64,000 nt of DNA. It comes from Agrobacterium pusense (lineage in GTDB: Bacteria > Pseudomonadota > Alphaproteobacteria > Rhizobiales > Rhizobiaceae). Positions 46,393 to 54,201 of the stretch are shown one piece after another. The stretch is from assembly GCF_900102105.1 (NCBI RefSeq), contig NZ_FNBB01000002.1, positions 186,001 to 250,000 of the forward strand. The letters are read 5' to 3'. How positions within the stretch are numbered: the stretch's first letter is position 1; every line of letters begins with the position of its first letter. The notes under the pieces were generated by a model. It saw only the letters and a program-made list of their open reading frames with translations, did not search any database and was not told the DNA's origin. The position numbers were made by a program, and so were the translations under genes.

Positions 46393-47534
46393 ATATCGTC
46401 GCCAACTGGAGCTATCCCACCGCCGTCAAGCTTGGCCGTGGCCGGATCAAGGAACTGGCGGAAGCCTGCAAGACGCTTGGTATCAAGAAGCCGCTTCTCG
46501 TTACGGATCGCGGCCTTGCCAATATGGCGATCACCGCGCATGCGCTGGATGTGCTGGAAGAGGCGGGTCTCGGCCGGGCGATCTTCGCCGAGGTCGATCC
46601 GAACCCGAACGAAATCAACATGGAAGCGGGTGTGAAGGTCTATCGCGATGGCGGCCATGACGGCGTCGTCGCTTTCGGCGGCGGCTCGGGCCTCGATCTT
46701 GGCAAGACCATCGCCTTCATGGCCGGGCAGACCCGCCCGGTCTGGGATTTCGAGGATATTGGCGACTGGTGGACACGGGCGGACGCTTCCAAGATCGCGC
46801 CTATCGTTGCCGTTCCGACGACGGCCGGCACCGGTTCGGAAGTCGGTCGCGCCAGCGTCATCACCAATTCGCAGACGCATGTGAAGAAGATCATCTTCCA
46901 TCCGAAGCTCTTGCCCGGTGTCGTCATATGCGATCCGGAACTGACGGTTGGCATGCCGAAGGTCATCACGGCTGGCACGGGCATGGATGCTTTCGCCCAT
47001 TGCCTGGAGGCCTATTCCTCGCCCTTTTATCATCCCATGAGCGCCGGTGTGGCGCTGGAGGGTCTGCGTCTCGTCAAGGAATTCCTGCCGCGCGCCTATA
47101 AGGACGGCACGGATATCGAAGCGCGCACCAACATGATGGCGGCGGCGGCCATGGGGGCGGTTGCCTTCCAGAAGGGCCTCGGCGCCATCCATTCGCTCTC
47201 GCATCCGATCGGAGCTGTCTACAACACCCATCACGGCATGACCAATGCCGTCGTCATGCCGGCGGTGCTGCGCTTCAACCGTCCTGCCATCGAGGACAAG
47301 ATTGCCCGCGCCGCTGCCTATCTTGGCATTTCCGGCGGTTTCGACGGCTTTTATGACTATGTGCTGGAGCTTCGCAAAGAACTCGGCGTGCCTGAGAACC
47401 TCACCGCCATGGGCATCAAGCCGGATCGTATTGACGAACTTGCGGCGGAAGCGATCAAGGATCCGAGCTGCGGCGGCAATCCGGTGCCGATGACGCTTGA
47501 GAATACCAAGGCACTTTTTGAGGCTTGCTTTTAA
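46389..47534 (+). CDS. Iron-containing (group III) alcohol dehydrogenase
   Basis: A 381-residue dehydrogenase. The nucleotide-binding stretch VVAFGGGSGLDLGKTIAFMA, AVPTTAGTGSEVGRASVITN, and the metal-binding Asp/His set in GTGMDAFAHCLEAYSSPF (about residues 195-212) and AIHSLSHPIGAVYNTHHGMT are classic for the group. It starts at the ATG at 46389, overlapping the ALDH stop by four bases. Together with ALDH it can take a primary alcohol to the acid. No close homologue of known substrate can be named from sequence alone. Confidence 0.93.
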   Translation: MNIVANWSYPTAVKLGRGRIKELAEACKTLGIKKPLLVTDRGLANMAITAHALDVLEEAGLGRAIFAEVDPNPNEINMEAGVKVYRDGGHDGVVAFGGGSGLDLGKTIAFMAGQTRPVWDFEDIGDWWTRADASKIAPIVAVPTTAGTGSEVGRASVITNSQTHVKKIIFHPKLLPGVVICDPELTVGMPKVITAGTGMDAFAHCLEAYSSPFYHPMSAGVALEGLRLVKEFLPRAYKDGTDIEARTNMMAAAAMGAVAFQKGLGAIHSLSHPIGAVYNTHHGMTNAVVMPAVLRFNRPAIEDKIARAAAYLGISGGFDGFYDYVLELRKELGVPENLTAMGIKPDRIDELAAEAIKDPSCGGNPVPMTLENTKALFEACF

Positions 47535-47584
47535 GGAGTTACCTTTGATCGCCAGGTTTGTGAGAGGCTGAGAGGGTGCCGCTT

Positions 47585-47613
47585 GTTTCTTCTCCCCGGC
47601 GGGGAGAAGAAAC
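47585..47613. repeat. Intergenic palindrome
   Basis: Perfect 13-base inverted repeat gtttcttctcccc/ggggagaagaaac around ggc. Hairpins with a tctcccc/ggggaga core are widespread between rhizobial genes. It lies 51 bases after the iron alcohol dehydrogenase and could act as a processing or attenuation hairpin; no T run follows. Confidence 0.6.
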
Positions 47614-47788
47614 CTGCGGCGACGCTGTACCCCGCATCGGTGCCGAGCGACCATCGCGGGCTTTTCTCATAGCACTTCGTCTCGGCGTTAGCGTTTTATT
47701 AACCCTGTTCGTTAAGATTATGGAAAGCACCATGAAGTGCGTCGGTGCGTGAATGAGCATGAAACGGCTCTGACAAACAGGGGGTATC

Positions 47789-48505
47789 ATGTCAGTCATC
47801 ACTTTCGCCAATACCAAGGGCGGCGCCGGAAAAACCACGGCCGTGCTGCTTCTGGCGACCGAACTCGCCCGTAGCGGCCATCGGGTGACGGTTCTGGATG
47901 CCGATCCGCAATTGTGGATTTCCCGCTGGTACGAACTCTCGGGCATGGTAGAAAACCTGTCAGTGATTTCGCATGTGACGATGGCTTCGCTTGAAGGCCA
48001 CATTCGCGAAAACCGGGCCAATACAGACTGTTTCATCATTGACCTGCCCGGCGCAAAAACGCCGCTTTTGACCATGGCGCTCGGTATTTCCGATCATGTT
48101 CTGATCCCGGTACAGGGATCGGCCATGGATGCGCGTGGCGCTGCCGAAGTTCTCGATCACATCGAATTCCTGAACCGCAAGATGGGTAAGGCGATCGCCC
48201 ATTCCATCGTGCTGACACGGGTCAACGCCATGGTGGCAACGCGTTCGCTGTTGCTCGTCAAGATGCTGCTGGCGGAAAAGAACGTCTCCGTGCTCAACAC
48301 GGCGATTGTCGAGCGGGCGGCCTATCGCGATATTTTCGACTATGGCGGCACGCTTCTCTGTCTGGATGGCAAGAAGGTTAGCAATATCGACAAGGCGGTA
48401 GAAAATGCGGCGGCCTTTGCCGAGGAAGTCATCAACCTCCTGCCGAAAAGACTTCCCAGGCGCGTTGCGCACCTGGCACGTCTCGTGACACGCAGGGCTG
48501 CCTGA
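47789..48505 (+). CDS. Orphan ParA/MinD-family ATPase (VirC1-like)
   Basis: A 238-residue ATPase with the deviant Walker A KGGAGKTT at 10-17 (VITFANTKGGAGKTTAVLLL), VTVLDADPQLWISRWYEL and CFIIDLPGAKTPLLTMAL. It lacks an N-terminal DNA-binding domain and resembles the short ParA class that includes VirC1 and other intracellular positioning ATPases. No parB, parS-like array or plasmid-replication gene is nearby. Its cargo is unknown. It has its own ribosome site (cagggggtatc) and appears monocistronic. Confidence 0.88.
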   Translation: MSVITFANTKGGAGKTTAVLLLATELARSGHRVTVLDADPQLWISRWYELSGMVENLSVISHVTMASLEGHIRENRANTDCFIIDLPGAKTPLLTMALGISDHVLIPVQGSAMDARGAAEVLDHIEFLNRKMGKAIAHSIVLTRVNAMVATRSLLLVKMLLAEKNVSVLNTAIVERAAYRDIFDYGGTLLCLDGKKVSNIDKAVENAAAFAEEVINLLPKRLPRRVAHLARLVTRRAA

Positions 48506-48639
48506 CCTCGCGTTGCGAATCCCGCCCGGTTGCGGCGACGGTGCGACGGTTTGGTGAAATGGGTTCCCCACCAAAATGCGGAGAAGAGGCGGCCTTTACG
48601 AGGCGCTCCCACGTCCTCTTCATGGCGCGAAATTTTTGC

Positions 48640-48668
48640 TTGATTTGGAAACGATTGTTTCCTATATT
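48640..48668 (+). promoter_or_regulatory. tetR promoter with operator in the spacer
   Basis: TTGATT (48640-48645), exactly 17 bases, then TATATT (48663-48668). The spacer holds the palindrome GGAAACGATTGTTTCC (48647-48662), repeated exactly at 49314. The tetR ATG begins six bases after the -10 box, so the expected transcript would start at or next to the start codon. Confidence 0.75.
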
Positions 48669-48674
48669 CCGCTC

Positions 48675-49298
48675 ATGAGCAATTTCAGCCAGCCCCGTTC
48701 CCCGGAACAGCGCCATCGCGGCCGCCCGCGCGAGTTCGATCTTGAACGCGCGCTCGATGGCGCGATCAAGGTATTCTCGCGGCGCGGTTATCACGCCACC
48801 TCGGTAGGCGATCTTACCGATGCGATGGAGCTGGCCCAGGGTAGCCTCTACAAGGCCTTCAAGGATAAGAAAGCCGTCTTCATCGCGACGATGGAGCGCT
48901 ACAGGATCATACAGACCGAGCGTTTTGAGGCAGCTGTGGCCGGTTTCGACACCGGTTATGAGCGGCTGAGAGCGGGGCTGATGTTTTACGCCGAACGATC
49001 CTACGGCGGTGTCGGCTCCGACGGATGTCTGGTGGTTGGTGCTGCTGCGGATTTGGCGGCACTGGACGACGACATCGCCGTTGTGGTCGAGAGGGCCGTG
49101 AAGGCGAGGGAGCGGATCGTCGCCCGCCTCGTTGCCGAAGGGCAGAAGGATGGTTCCGTGCGGTCCAAGGCCGATCCCGATGATCTTGCGCGGGCGATGC
49201 TGTGCATGATGTACGGTATGCGCGTGGTGGGAAAGACAGGGCGGAGCCTTAAAGACATGGTGGCCGTGGTGGATATTGCCATGAAGCTTGCCGAGTAA
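48675..49298 (+). CDS. TetR/AcrR-family repressor
   Basis: A 207-residue regulator starting at the ATG at 48675 (MSNFSQPRSPEQRHRGRPRE). The helix-turn-helix lies at about 20-62 (ALDGAIKVFSRRGYHATSVG, AMELAQGSLYKAFKDKKAVF), and the C-terminal ligand domain includes VGSDGCLVVGAAADLAALDD. The frame continues 33 codons upstream across the promoter and is not coding there. It is followed by an MFS exporter gene that carries the same palindrome, so it very likely represses itself and the exporter. Confidence 0.92.
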   Translation: MSNFSQPRSPEQRHRGRPREFDLERALDGAIKVFSRRGYHATSVGDLTDAMELAQGSLYKAFKDKKAVFIATMERYRIIQTERFEAAVAGFDTGYERLRAGLMFYAERSYGGVGSDGCLVVGAAADLAALDDDIAVVVERAVKARERIVARLVAEGQKDGSVRSKADPDDLARAMLCMMYGMRVVGKTGRSLKDMVAVVDIAMKLAE

Positions 49299-49313
49299 TT
49301 TTGTGAGTATTTA

Positions 49314-49329
49314 GGAAACGATTGTTTCC
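49314..49329 (+). promoter_or_regulatory. Second copy of the TetR operator, upstream of the MFS gene
   Basis: GGAAACGATTGTTTCC, identical over 16 bases to the copy at 48647-48662 and likewise followed by an atatt -10-like sequence. It lies between the tetR stop and the exporter start. Confidence 0.8.
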
Positions 49330-49344
49330 ATATTGGAGAAAATG

Positions 49345-50550
49345 ATGACGACGCGTGTGATTGATGGGGATGATATTCAGGCACCATCCATTTCCCCGGC
49401 TTTGACTTTCCTGCTGGCGACAGCCTGCGGATTGATCGCGGCCAATCTTTATTATGGTCAGCCGCTTGCCGGCATCATCGGTGCGGAGCTTGGTCTTTCC
49501 GCTGGCGCGACGGGGCTGATCGTGACCCTGACACAGATTGGTTACGGTATCGGTCTGCTGTTTGTCGTGCCGCTCGGCGATCTCGTGGAAAACCGCAAGC
49601 TGGTCGTCGGCTCCGTCTCCATGGCGGTGCTTTCCCTTGCCGCCGCAGCATTCGCGCCACATGCGACGCCGTTTCTGATCGCAGCCTTCCTGGTAGGGGT
49701 CAGTTCGGTGGCGGTGCAGGTCATCGTTCCCTATGCGGCCCATATGGCGCCGCACGCCATTCGCGGGCGGGTGGTCGGCAATGTCATGAGTGGGTTGATG
49801 GCCGGCATCATGCTGGCGCGGCCGGTTTCCAGCCTTCTGTCGGAAATTGTCTCCTGGCGCGGTGTGTTTCTGACGTCTGCGGCCGTCATGGCGCTTCTTG
49901 CCGTGGTGCTTTTCCGGCTCCTGCCGACCCGTGTGCCTGAAGCGCGGCTGAGCTATGGCGCCTTGATGGCTTCGATGGGCCGGCTGGCGCTTCACACGCC
50001 GGTCCTGCGGCGGCGGGCGATCTATCATGCGTTTCTCTTCGCGGCCTTCAGCCTGTTCTGGACCACGACGCCTCTTTATCTGAGTGGGCCGCATTTCAAT
50101 CTCAGCCAGGGTGAGATCGCACTCTTCGCACTGGCTGGTGCGGCCGGCACCGTCGCCGCCCCGATTGCCGGGCGGATGGCCGATCGCGGATGGACGCGGG
50201 CGGCGACATTCTTTGCACTGCTGGCGGTAGCACTCTCTTTCGCCGTCACGCATCTTGCGCCCGAGGGATCGCATCTGGCGCTCGCCATTCTTGTCATTGC
50301 CGCAATCGTTCTGGATTTCGGTGTCACCACCAATCTGGTGCTCGGGCAGCGGGCGATCTTCACGCTGGGGGCGGAATTCCGCAGCCGCCTGAACGGCATC
50401 TATATGGCGACATTTTTCATGGGGGGTGCAATTGGTTCCGCCGTTGGCGGCTGGGCCTATGCGGTTGGCGAATGGCAAGCCGCCTCCTGGATCGGCTTTG
50501 CTCTTCCGATAGCCGCGCTGCTATATTTCCTGACGGAAAAGCGCGACTGA
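49345..50550 (+). CDS. MFS efflux transporter
   Basis: A 401-residue, 12-segment exporter of the drug:H+ antiporter type (TACGLIAANLYYGQPLAGII, IGYGIGLLFVVPLGDLVENR, YAAHMAPHAIRGRVVGNVMS, LNGIYMATFFMGGAIGSAVG). The substrate is unknown, presumably the ligand of the adjacent TetR repressor. The ATG at 49345 is six bases after GGAG; the ATG just before it (49342) is also possible. It ends at a terminator shared with the converging L,D-transpeptidase gene. Confidence 0.9.
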   Translation: MTTRVIDGDDIQAPSISPALTFLLATACGLIAANLYYGQPLAGIIGAELGLSAGATGLIVTLTQIGYGIGLLFVVPLGDLVENRKLVVGSVSMAVLSLAAAAFAPHATPFLIAAFLVGVSSVAVQVIVPYAAHMAPHAIRGRVVGNVMSGLMAGIMLARPVSSLLSEIVSWRGVFLTSAAVMALLAVVLFRLLPTRVPEARLSYGALMASMGRLALHTPVLRRRAIYHAFLFAAFSLFWTTTPLYLSGPHFNLSQGEIALFALAGAAGTVAAPIAGRMADRGWTRAATFFALLAVALSFAVTHLAPEGSHLALAILVIAAIVLDFGVTTNLVLGQRAIFTLGAEFRSRLNGIYMATFFMGGAIGSAVGGWAYAVGEWQAASWIGFALPIAALLYFLTEKRD

Positions 50551-50562
50551 AACGTCATAACT

Positions 50563-50589
50563 AAAAAAGCCCGGACCACCGGGCTTTTT
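50563..50589. terminator. Bidirectional Rho-independent terminator
   Basis: Stem aaaaagcccgg/ccgggcttttt with an acca loop between the converging MFS and L,D-transpeptidase genes; T runs follow in both directions. Confidence 0.88.
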
Positions 50590-50608
50590 CTTTTTCTTTC
50601 CAGTCGAT

Positions 50609-51994
50609 TTATTCCGCGAATTCGACCACCACACCGGGACGGACCATTTTCGCCAGTTCGGTGGCATCCCAGTTGGTCAGGCGAATACAGCCATGGCTGT
50701 TCGTCTTGCCGATCTTCGAGGGTTCCGGCGTGCCGTGAATGCCGTAGGTCGGCTTCGACAGGGCGATCCAGACCGTGCCGACAGGACCGTTCGGGCCCGG
50801 CGGGATCTGCAGGATCTTGTCGTTCTGACCCTGCTTGAAGTTGATCTTGGGATTATAGGTGTAGCCCGGATTGAGCGCGATACGCTCTACCGTGTGGGTG
50901 CCGCTTGGCGAGGGGGTGTCCGTGGAGCCGATCGTGGCGGGATAGGCGGCAATCAGATTGCCGTCCTGGCCATAGGCGAAGACCTGCTTGATACCCTTGT
51001 GCGCAACGATGCGGGCGACCTGCCCCTTCTTCGCCTCGCCGGGATTGACGACCTTGATGATGGTGCCGGGCACGGAGAAATCGACGCCGGGGTTCAGCTC
51101 TTTCAGATAGTTCTCATCCATGTGGAAGCGTTCGGCCAGCGCTTCCGAGGTCGACGTAAAGGAGAGGGCAGGCAGCTGCGATTTCTCGGCATAGTCGTCC
51201 GGGATGGAGGCCACGTAGGGGCCGGCGGCATCGGCGGCGGTGATCGTGTAATCCACAATCGGCATGCCGCCCGAGGCGCGCAGGCGTTCCAGAATGTCTT
51301 CTGAGTTGTTCGGGTCGAGCTTTTCGCCCGTCATGTCCTGCCAGGCGGCTATGGCCTTGTTGACATTGTCGCCCATCTTCCCGTCGATCACGCCGGGGGA
51401 GATGCCCTCGCGGTCGAGGAAGGTCTGGAGCGCGACGATTTCCTGGCGGGAACGGTTGACCGGCGTCGTTACCGGCGTATGCCGCTCGATCAGGTGGTCC
51501 GGTTGCGGAACGGCGGCCGTGGTGCTTTCTTCCGGCATCGGCTGGCCGAGCGGGCCGCTTTCCACCGCGCCGGGGGCTGGCACGGAACCGGTGTAGAGAT
51601 TCTCATCGGAGCCGTCGCCGCGATATTCACGATAATCGCGCACGTTGCCGTTGTCCTGATAACCGTAGTCGCGCGGCGGCTCACGATACTGGCCGCCGGG
51701 GGCGGGTGGATAATAGGTGGTGTCGCGCTGGCGTACCTGCTGCCGCTGCTGGTAGCCGGAGGGCATTTCGGTGGCCAGCAGGTTGCCGTACTGGTCGTAG
51801 AACACGGTACGGCCCATCGCGTCACGGCTGATGACGATGTCGCCACGTTCCGGCATGAAATCGAGAACGCGGCCATCCGGCGTAACCAGCATGGTCTGTT
51901 CGCCATAACGCTGCTGCGCGCCAGCCTGTAGCGGAGCGAAAATCGACGCCACGGCGATCGTCAGGCCCAGAGCTGCGTTAAGAAACTGTTTCAC
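50609..51994 (-). CDS. L,D-transpeptidase (YkuD) with peptidoglycan-binding domain
   Basis: A 461-residue periplasmic enzyme. From the GTG at 51994 the signal peptide reads KQFLNAALGLTIAVASIFAP and ends near AGAQQ. A Tyr/Gln/Pro-rich linker (to about 150) precedes a PGB1-like domain (about 180-240, LQTFLDREGISPGVIDGKMG), a LysM-like insert (AERFHMDENYLKELNPGVDF), and the YkuD domain with His420 and the catalytic SHGCIRL (Cys436). Such enzymes make 3-3 cross-links or attach proteins to peptidoglycan; in Rhizobiales, LDTs dominate polar growth. A second GTG at 52030 is the alternative start. Confidence 0.93.
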   Translation of the reverse strand: MKQFLNAALGLTIAVASIFAPLQAGAQQRYGEQTMLVTPDGRVLDFMPERGDIVISRDAMGRTVFYDQYGNLLATEMPSGYQQRQQVRQRDTTYYPPAPGGQYREPPRDYGYQDNGNVRDYREYRGDGSDENLYTGSVPAPGAVESGPLGQPMPEESTTAAVPQPDHLIERHTPVTTPVNRSRQEIVALQTFLDREGISPGVIDGKMGDNVNKAIAAWQDMTGEKLDPNNSEDILERLRASGGMPIVDYTITAADAAGPYVASIPDDYAEKSQLPALSFTSTSEALAERFHMDENYLKELNPGVDFSVPGTIIKVVNPGEAKKGQVARIVAHKGIKQVFAYGQDGNLIAAYPATIGSTDTPSPSGTHTVERIALNPGYTYNPKINFKQGQNDKILQIPPGPNGPVGTVWIALSKPTYGIHGTPEPSKIGKTNSHGCIRLTNWDATELAKMVRPGVVVEFAE

Positions 51995-52149
51995 GATTCT
52001 GCTATCCCTTGCTTCGTCACCGATAAACACACCGTAATCTTGACCCTATTGTGAAAAAGGTGAATTCGCGGTTAATGCAATCTTAATTTCCGTCACGGTT
52101 AGTAGCGTTTCCGTGAACCATGCGTTTTTACTGCCACAGGGAGGTTGTC

Positions 52150-52983
52150 TTGCGTTCGTTTCAGGCTGGCAGATCGCCACGCATTTTCCTCGATGAGACC
52201 TCCGTTTTCGATATCGGCGCCTGCGTCGTCGATGGCATAGACATCGCGCCCGGCCGCGCCATTCCCGATGATGGCGATGCGCGTATCGACCACTCGCTTG
52301 AAGGCTTTCTTTTTACCTGTGGTCCCGATCATATCCGTCATCCCGAACCGATTGATGGTGACCGCGAGGGGCGTCGATATCCCTTGCATGGCTCCTTCTC
52401 CTCGCATCCCGCAGCGATCACCGCGTTCGATCTTCTCGAGTCCAATGCACTGGCGCGCGTCGAGGTTCCCGTCAAGCTTGCTGATGGCGGCACGGCGCTG
52501 CTGGAACGGACATGGAAGATCGATGGCGAAAGCGGCGAGGTCAGCCTCGATGACAGGATCGTCAATACGTCCGGGCGGCCGATCCCAGTATTCCTGATGT
52601 ACCATATGAATGTCGGCGCGCGCCTGTTTGACGATGCGGTGCGGCTTGAAGGCGCAATGCTGGATGGCGGCGGCCATGGCTGGCGTTTTGGCGAGGAGCC
52701 GGGCAGTGTTTTCTGTGTCTCGGCCGGCAAGACTGAATGGGCGGAATTGAAACTCGGCCCGATTGCGGCCATTGGCGGGAAGACGCTCACCGTGCGTTTT
52801 CGCACGGAGACGCTGCCTTATCTGCAGATGTGGCGCAACCAGCAGGCACCGGCGAACGTGCTCGGCATCGAGCCGGTTTCGCATCGCTGGGTGGGGCGTA
52901 GCGAGCTTGAGGCAGCCGGTGAGTTCAATATTCTTCAGCCGGGCGAAAGCCGTTCCTTCGGTCTGCGCTTTTCCATCCTCTGA
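52150..52983 (+). CDS. DUF4432 (aldose 1-epimerase-like) protein
   Basis: A beta-sandwich protein of the DUF4432/galactose mutarotase-like group, about 277 residues (HGSFSSHPAAITAFDLLESN, YHMNVGARLFDDAVRLEGAM, TLPYLQMWRNQQAPANVLGI). The activity is unassigned, and mutarotase-fold members act on sugars. Start choice: TTG at 52150 sits six bases after a full GGGAGG, whereas the ATG at 52120 (ten codons upstream) has no ribosome site, so I prefer TTG. It is divergent from the L,D-transpeptidase gene. Confidence 0.78.
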   Translation: MRSFQAGRSPRIFLDETSVFDIGACVVDGIDIAPGRAIPDDGDARIDHSLEGFLFTCGPDHIRHPEPIDGDREGRRYPLHGSFSSHPAAITAFDLLESNALARVEVPVKLADGGTALLERTWKIDGESGEVSLDDRIVNTSGRPIPVFLMYHMNVGARLFDDAVRLEGAMLDGGGHGWRFGEEPGSVFCVSAGKTEWAELKLGPIAAIGGKTLTVRFRTETLPYLQMWRNQQAPANVLGIEPVSHRWVGRSELEAAGEFNILQPGESRSFGLRFSIL

Positions 52984-53051
52984 GCCGTACCGAATGAAGA
53001 CCGCGCGTCATTGACGCATGGGATTTGACCGCTTACATCGGATGCGGATTT

Positions 53052-53153
53052 CTAGATCGTTTTGGCTTTTCTTCGAATCGCCAAAACGATCTAGCTCTTT
53101 GATTTTACGCGTTGTCCGGACGTAAAAGCGTTTCCGCTTTTACTGGAAACGCT
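53052..53153. repeat. Tandem intergenic hairpins (mosaic repeat)
   Basis: First hairpin: 15-base perfect arms ctagatcgttttggc/gccaaaacgatctag (53052-53066, 53080-53094). Second: gtaaaagcg/cgcttttac (53122-53143), which can alternatively pair as agcgtttcc/ggaaacgct (53128-53153). The end gctctaa recurs inverted as ttagagcg at 23799 before the tRNA. It appears to be a rhizobial intergenic mosaic element. Confidence 0.6.
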
Positions 53154-53201
53154 CTAAGGATGACGTCCAGCGGCGCGGACGCCGGTTTCAGGAGGCATGA
53201 C

Positions 53202-53540
53202 ATGGATATCAGGCGCATAGACGACGAATATTCGGTAACTGGACAGATCAGCGTCGCCGATCTGGATGAGATCAAGGCACTCGGCTTCAAGTCGATCGTC
53301 TGCCATCGCCCGGACGGCGAAGAAGACGGTCAGCCGCTTTTTGCCGATATTGCCGAGCGTGCAGAGCAGCTTGGCCTGACGATCATGCATGTGCCGGTCG
53401 GCCGCTACGGCGTCGACGCCGATGCCGTTGCCGGCATGGTGGATGCGCTCGATGAATTGCAGCGCCCGATGCTCGGCTATTGCCGTTCCGGCGCGCGCTC
53501 CACGGCGATCTACGAAAAGACCCATCACCTGCGCGGCTGA
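53202..53540 (+). CDS. BLH/DUF442 family phosphatase-like protein (TIGR01244)
   Basis: A 112-residue cysteine-phosphatase-fold protein (MDIRRIDDEYSVTGQISVAD, GFKSIVCHRPDGEEDGQPLF, MLGYCRSGARSTAIYEKTHH). Cys94 lies in the CRSGxRS active loop. Relatives include the N-terminal domain of BLH, linked in Agrobacterium and Xylella to sulfide/biofilm control; here the metallo-hydrolase domain is absent. The start has aggaggcatgac upstream; the open frame to 53112 is not needed. It is 50 bases upstream of ridA on the same strand. Confidence 0.85.
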   Translation: MDIRRIDDEYSVTGQISVADLDEIKALGFKSIVCHRPDGEEDGQPLFADIAERAEQLGLTIMHVPVGRYGVDADAVAGMVDALDELQRPMLGYCRSGARSTAIYEKTHHLRG

Positions 53541-53590
53541 TTTTTCGCGCGTCATTCTATTTTTCAAGTGCCAATCAACAGGAGTTTTCC

Positions 53591-53932
53591 ATGACCATCA
53601 AGCGTATCGAGCCGGGCAAGCGCATGAGCGGCGCCGTCGTTCACGGCAACACCGTTTATCTGGCCGGCCAGGTTGGCGAAGGTACGAGCGTGACGGAACA
53701 GAGCAAGTCGGCTCTCGCTGAAGTCGACCGCCTGCTGGCCGCTGCCGGTTCCGACAAGTCGAAGATCCTGCAAACCATCATCTACCTCTCCGACATGTCT
53801 ACCTTCGGCGAAATGAACGCTGTCTGGGAAGGCTGGATCGACCCGGCAAACCCGCCGGCCCGCGCCACCAGCGAAGCCGCGCTGGCAACGCCGGATTACA
53901 AGGTTGAATTCATCGTCACCGCTGCTCTCTGA
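53591..53932 (+). CDS. RidA (YjgF/YER057c/UK114) family enamine deaminase
   Basis: A 113-residue RidA-family protein (VVHGNTVYLAGQVGEGTSVT, AEVDRLLAAAGSDKSKILQT, NPPARATSEAALATPDYKVE) with the active-site Arg in ARAT. RidA hydrolyses reactive enamine/imine intermediates from PLP enzymes, and some paralogues have other roles. The ATG at 53591 is preceded by aggagttttcc. It follows the BLH-like gene by 50 bases and is closed by a terminator. Confidence 0.92.
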   Translation: MTIKRIEPGKRMSGAVVHGNTVYLAGQVGEGTSVTEQSKSALAEVDRLLAAAGSDKSKILQTIIYLSDMSTFGEMNAVWEGWIDPANPPARATSEAALATPDYKVEFIVTAAL

Positions 53933-53952
53933 GCATCAGTCTGATCTTTAAG

Positions 53953-53988
53953 AAAAGGCCGGGTCGCGGAATGCGGACCGGCCTTTTT
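53953..53988 (+). terminator. Rho-independent terminator of ridA
   Basis: Stem aaaaggccgg/ccggcctttt with a 15-base loop and trailing Ts, 21 bases after the ridA stop. Confidence 0.85.
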
Positions 53989-54014
53989 GATGGGATGGGG
54001 TCAAAAACTCTCCC

Positions 54015-54127
54015 CGTCATGCCGGGCTTGACCCGGCATCCAGCCACGGCGCGTCTGCGCCGCGAAAAGAGTCTCTCGCGATCAAGGACTTGATCGCGCT
54101 GGACCCCGGATCTAGTCCGGGGTGACG
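54015..54127. repeat. Second composite intergenic palindrome
   Basis: Left unit gtcatgccgggcttgacc, ending ccggcatccag, and right unit ctggaccccggatctagtcc, ending ggggtgac, are imperfect inverted copies. Between them lie two further hairpins (ggcgcg/cgcgcc-type and cgatcaag/cttgatcg). The architecture parallels 6394-6480. Confidence 0.6.
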
Positions 54128-54201
54128 GCGCGGCGCGGCGACATGGCCACAAAATGCCAAGTAGAAGCAATTTTCATGTTTTTTTGAATCGCTTGCGTCC
54201 G

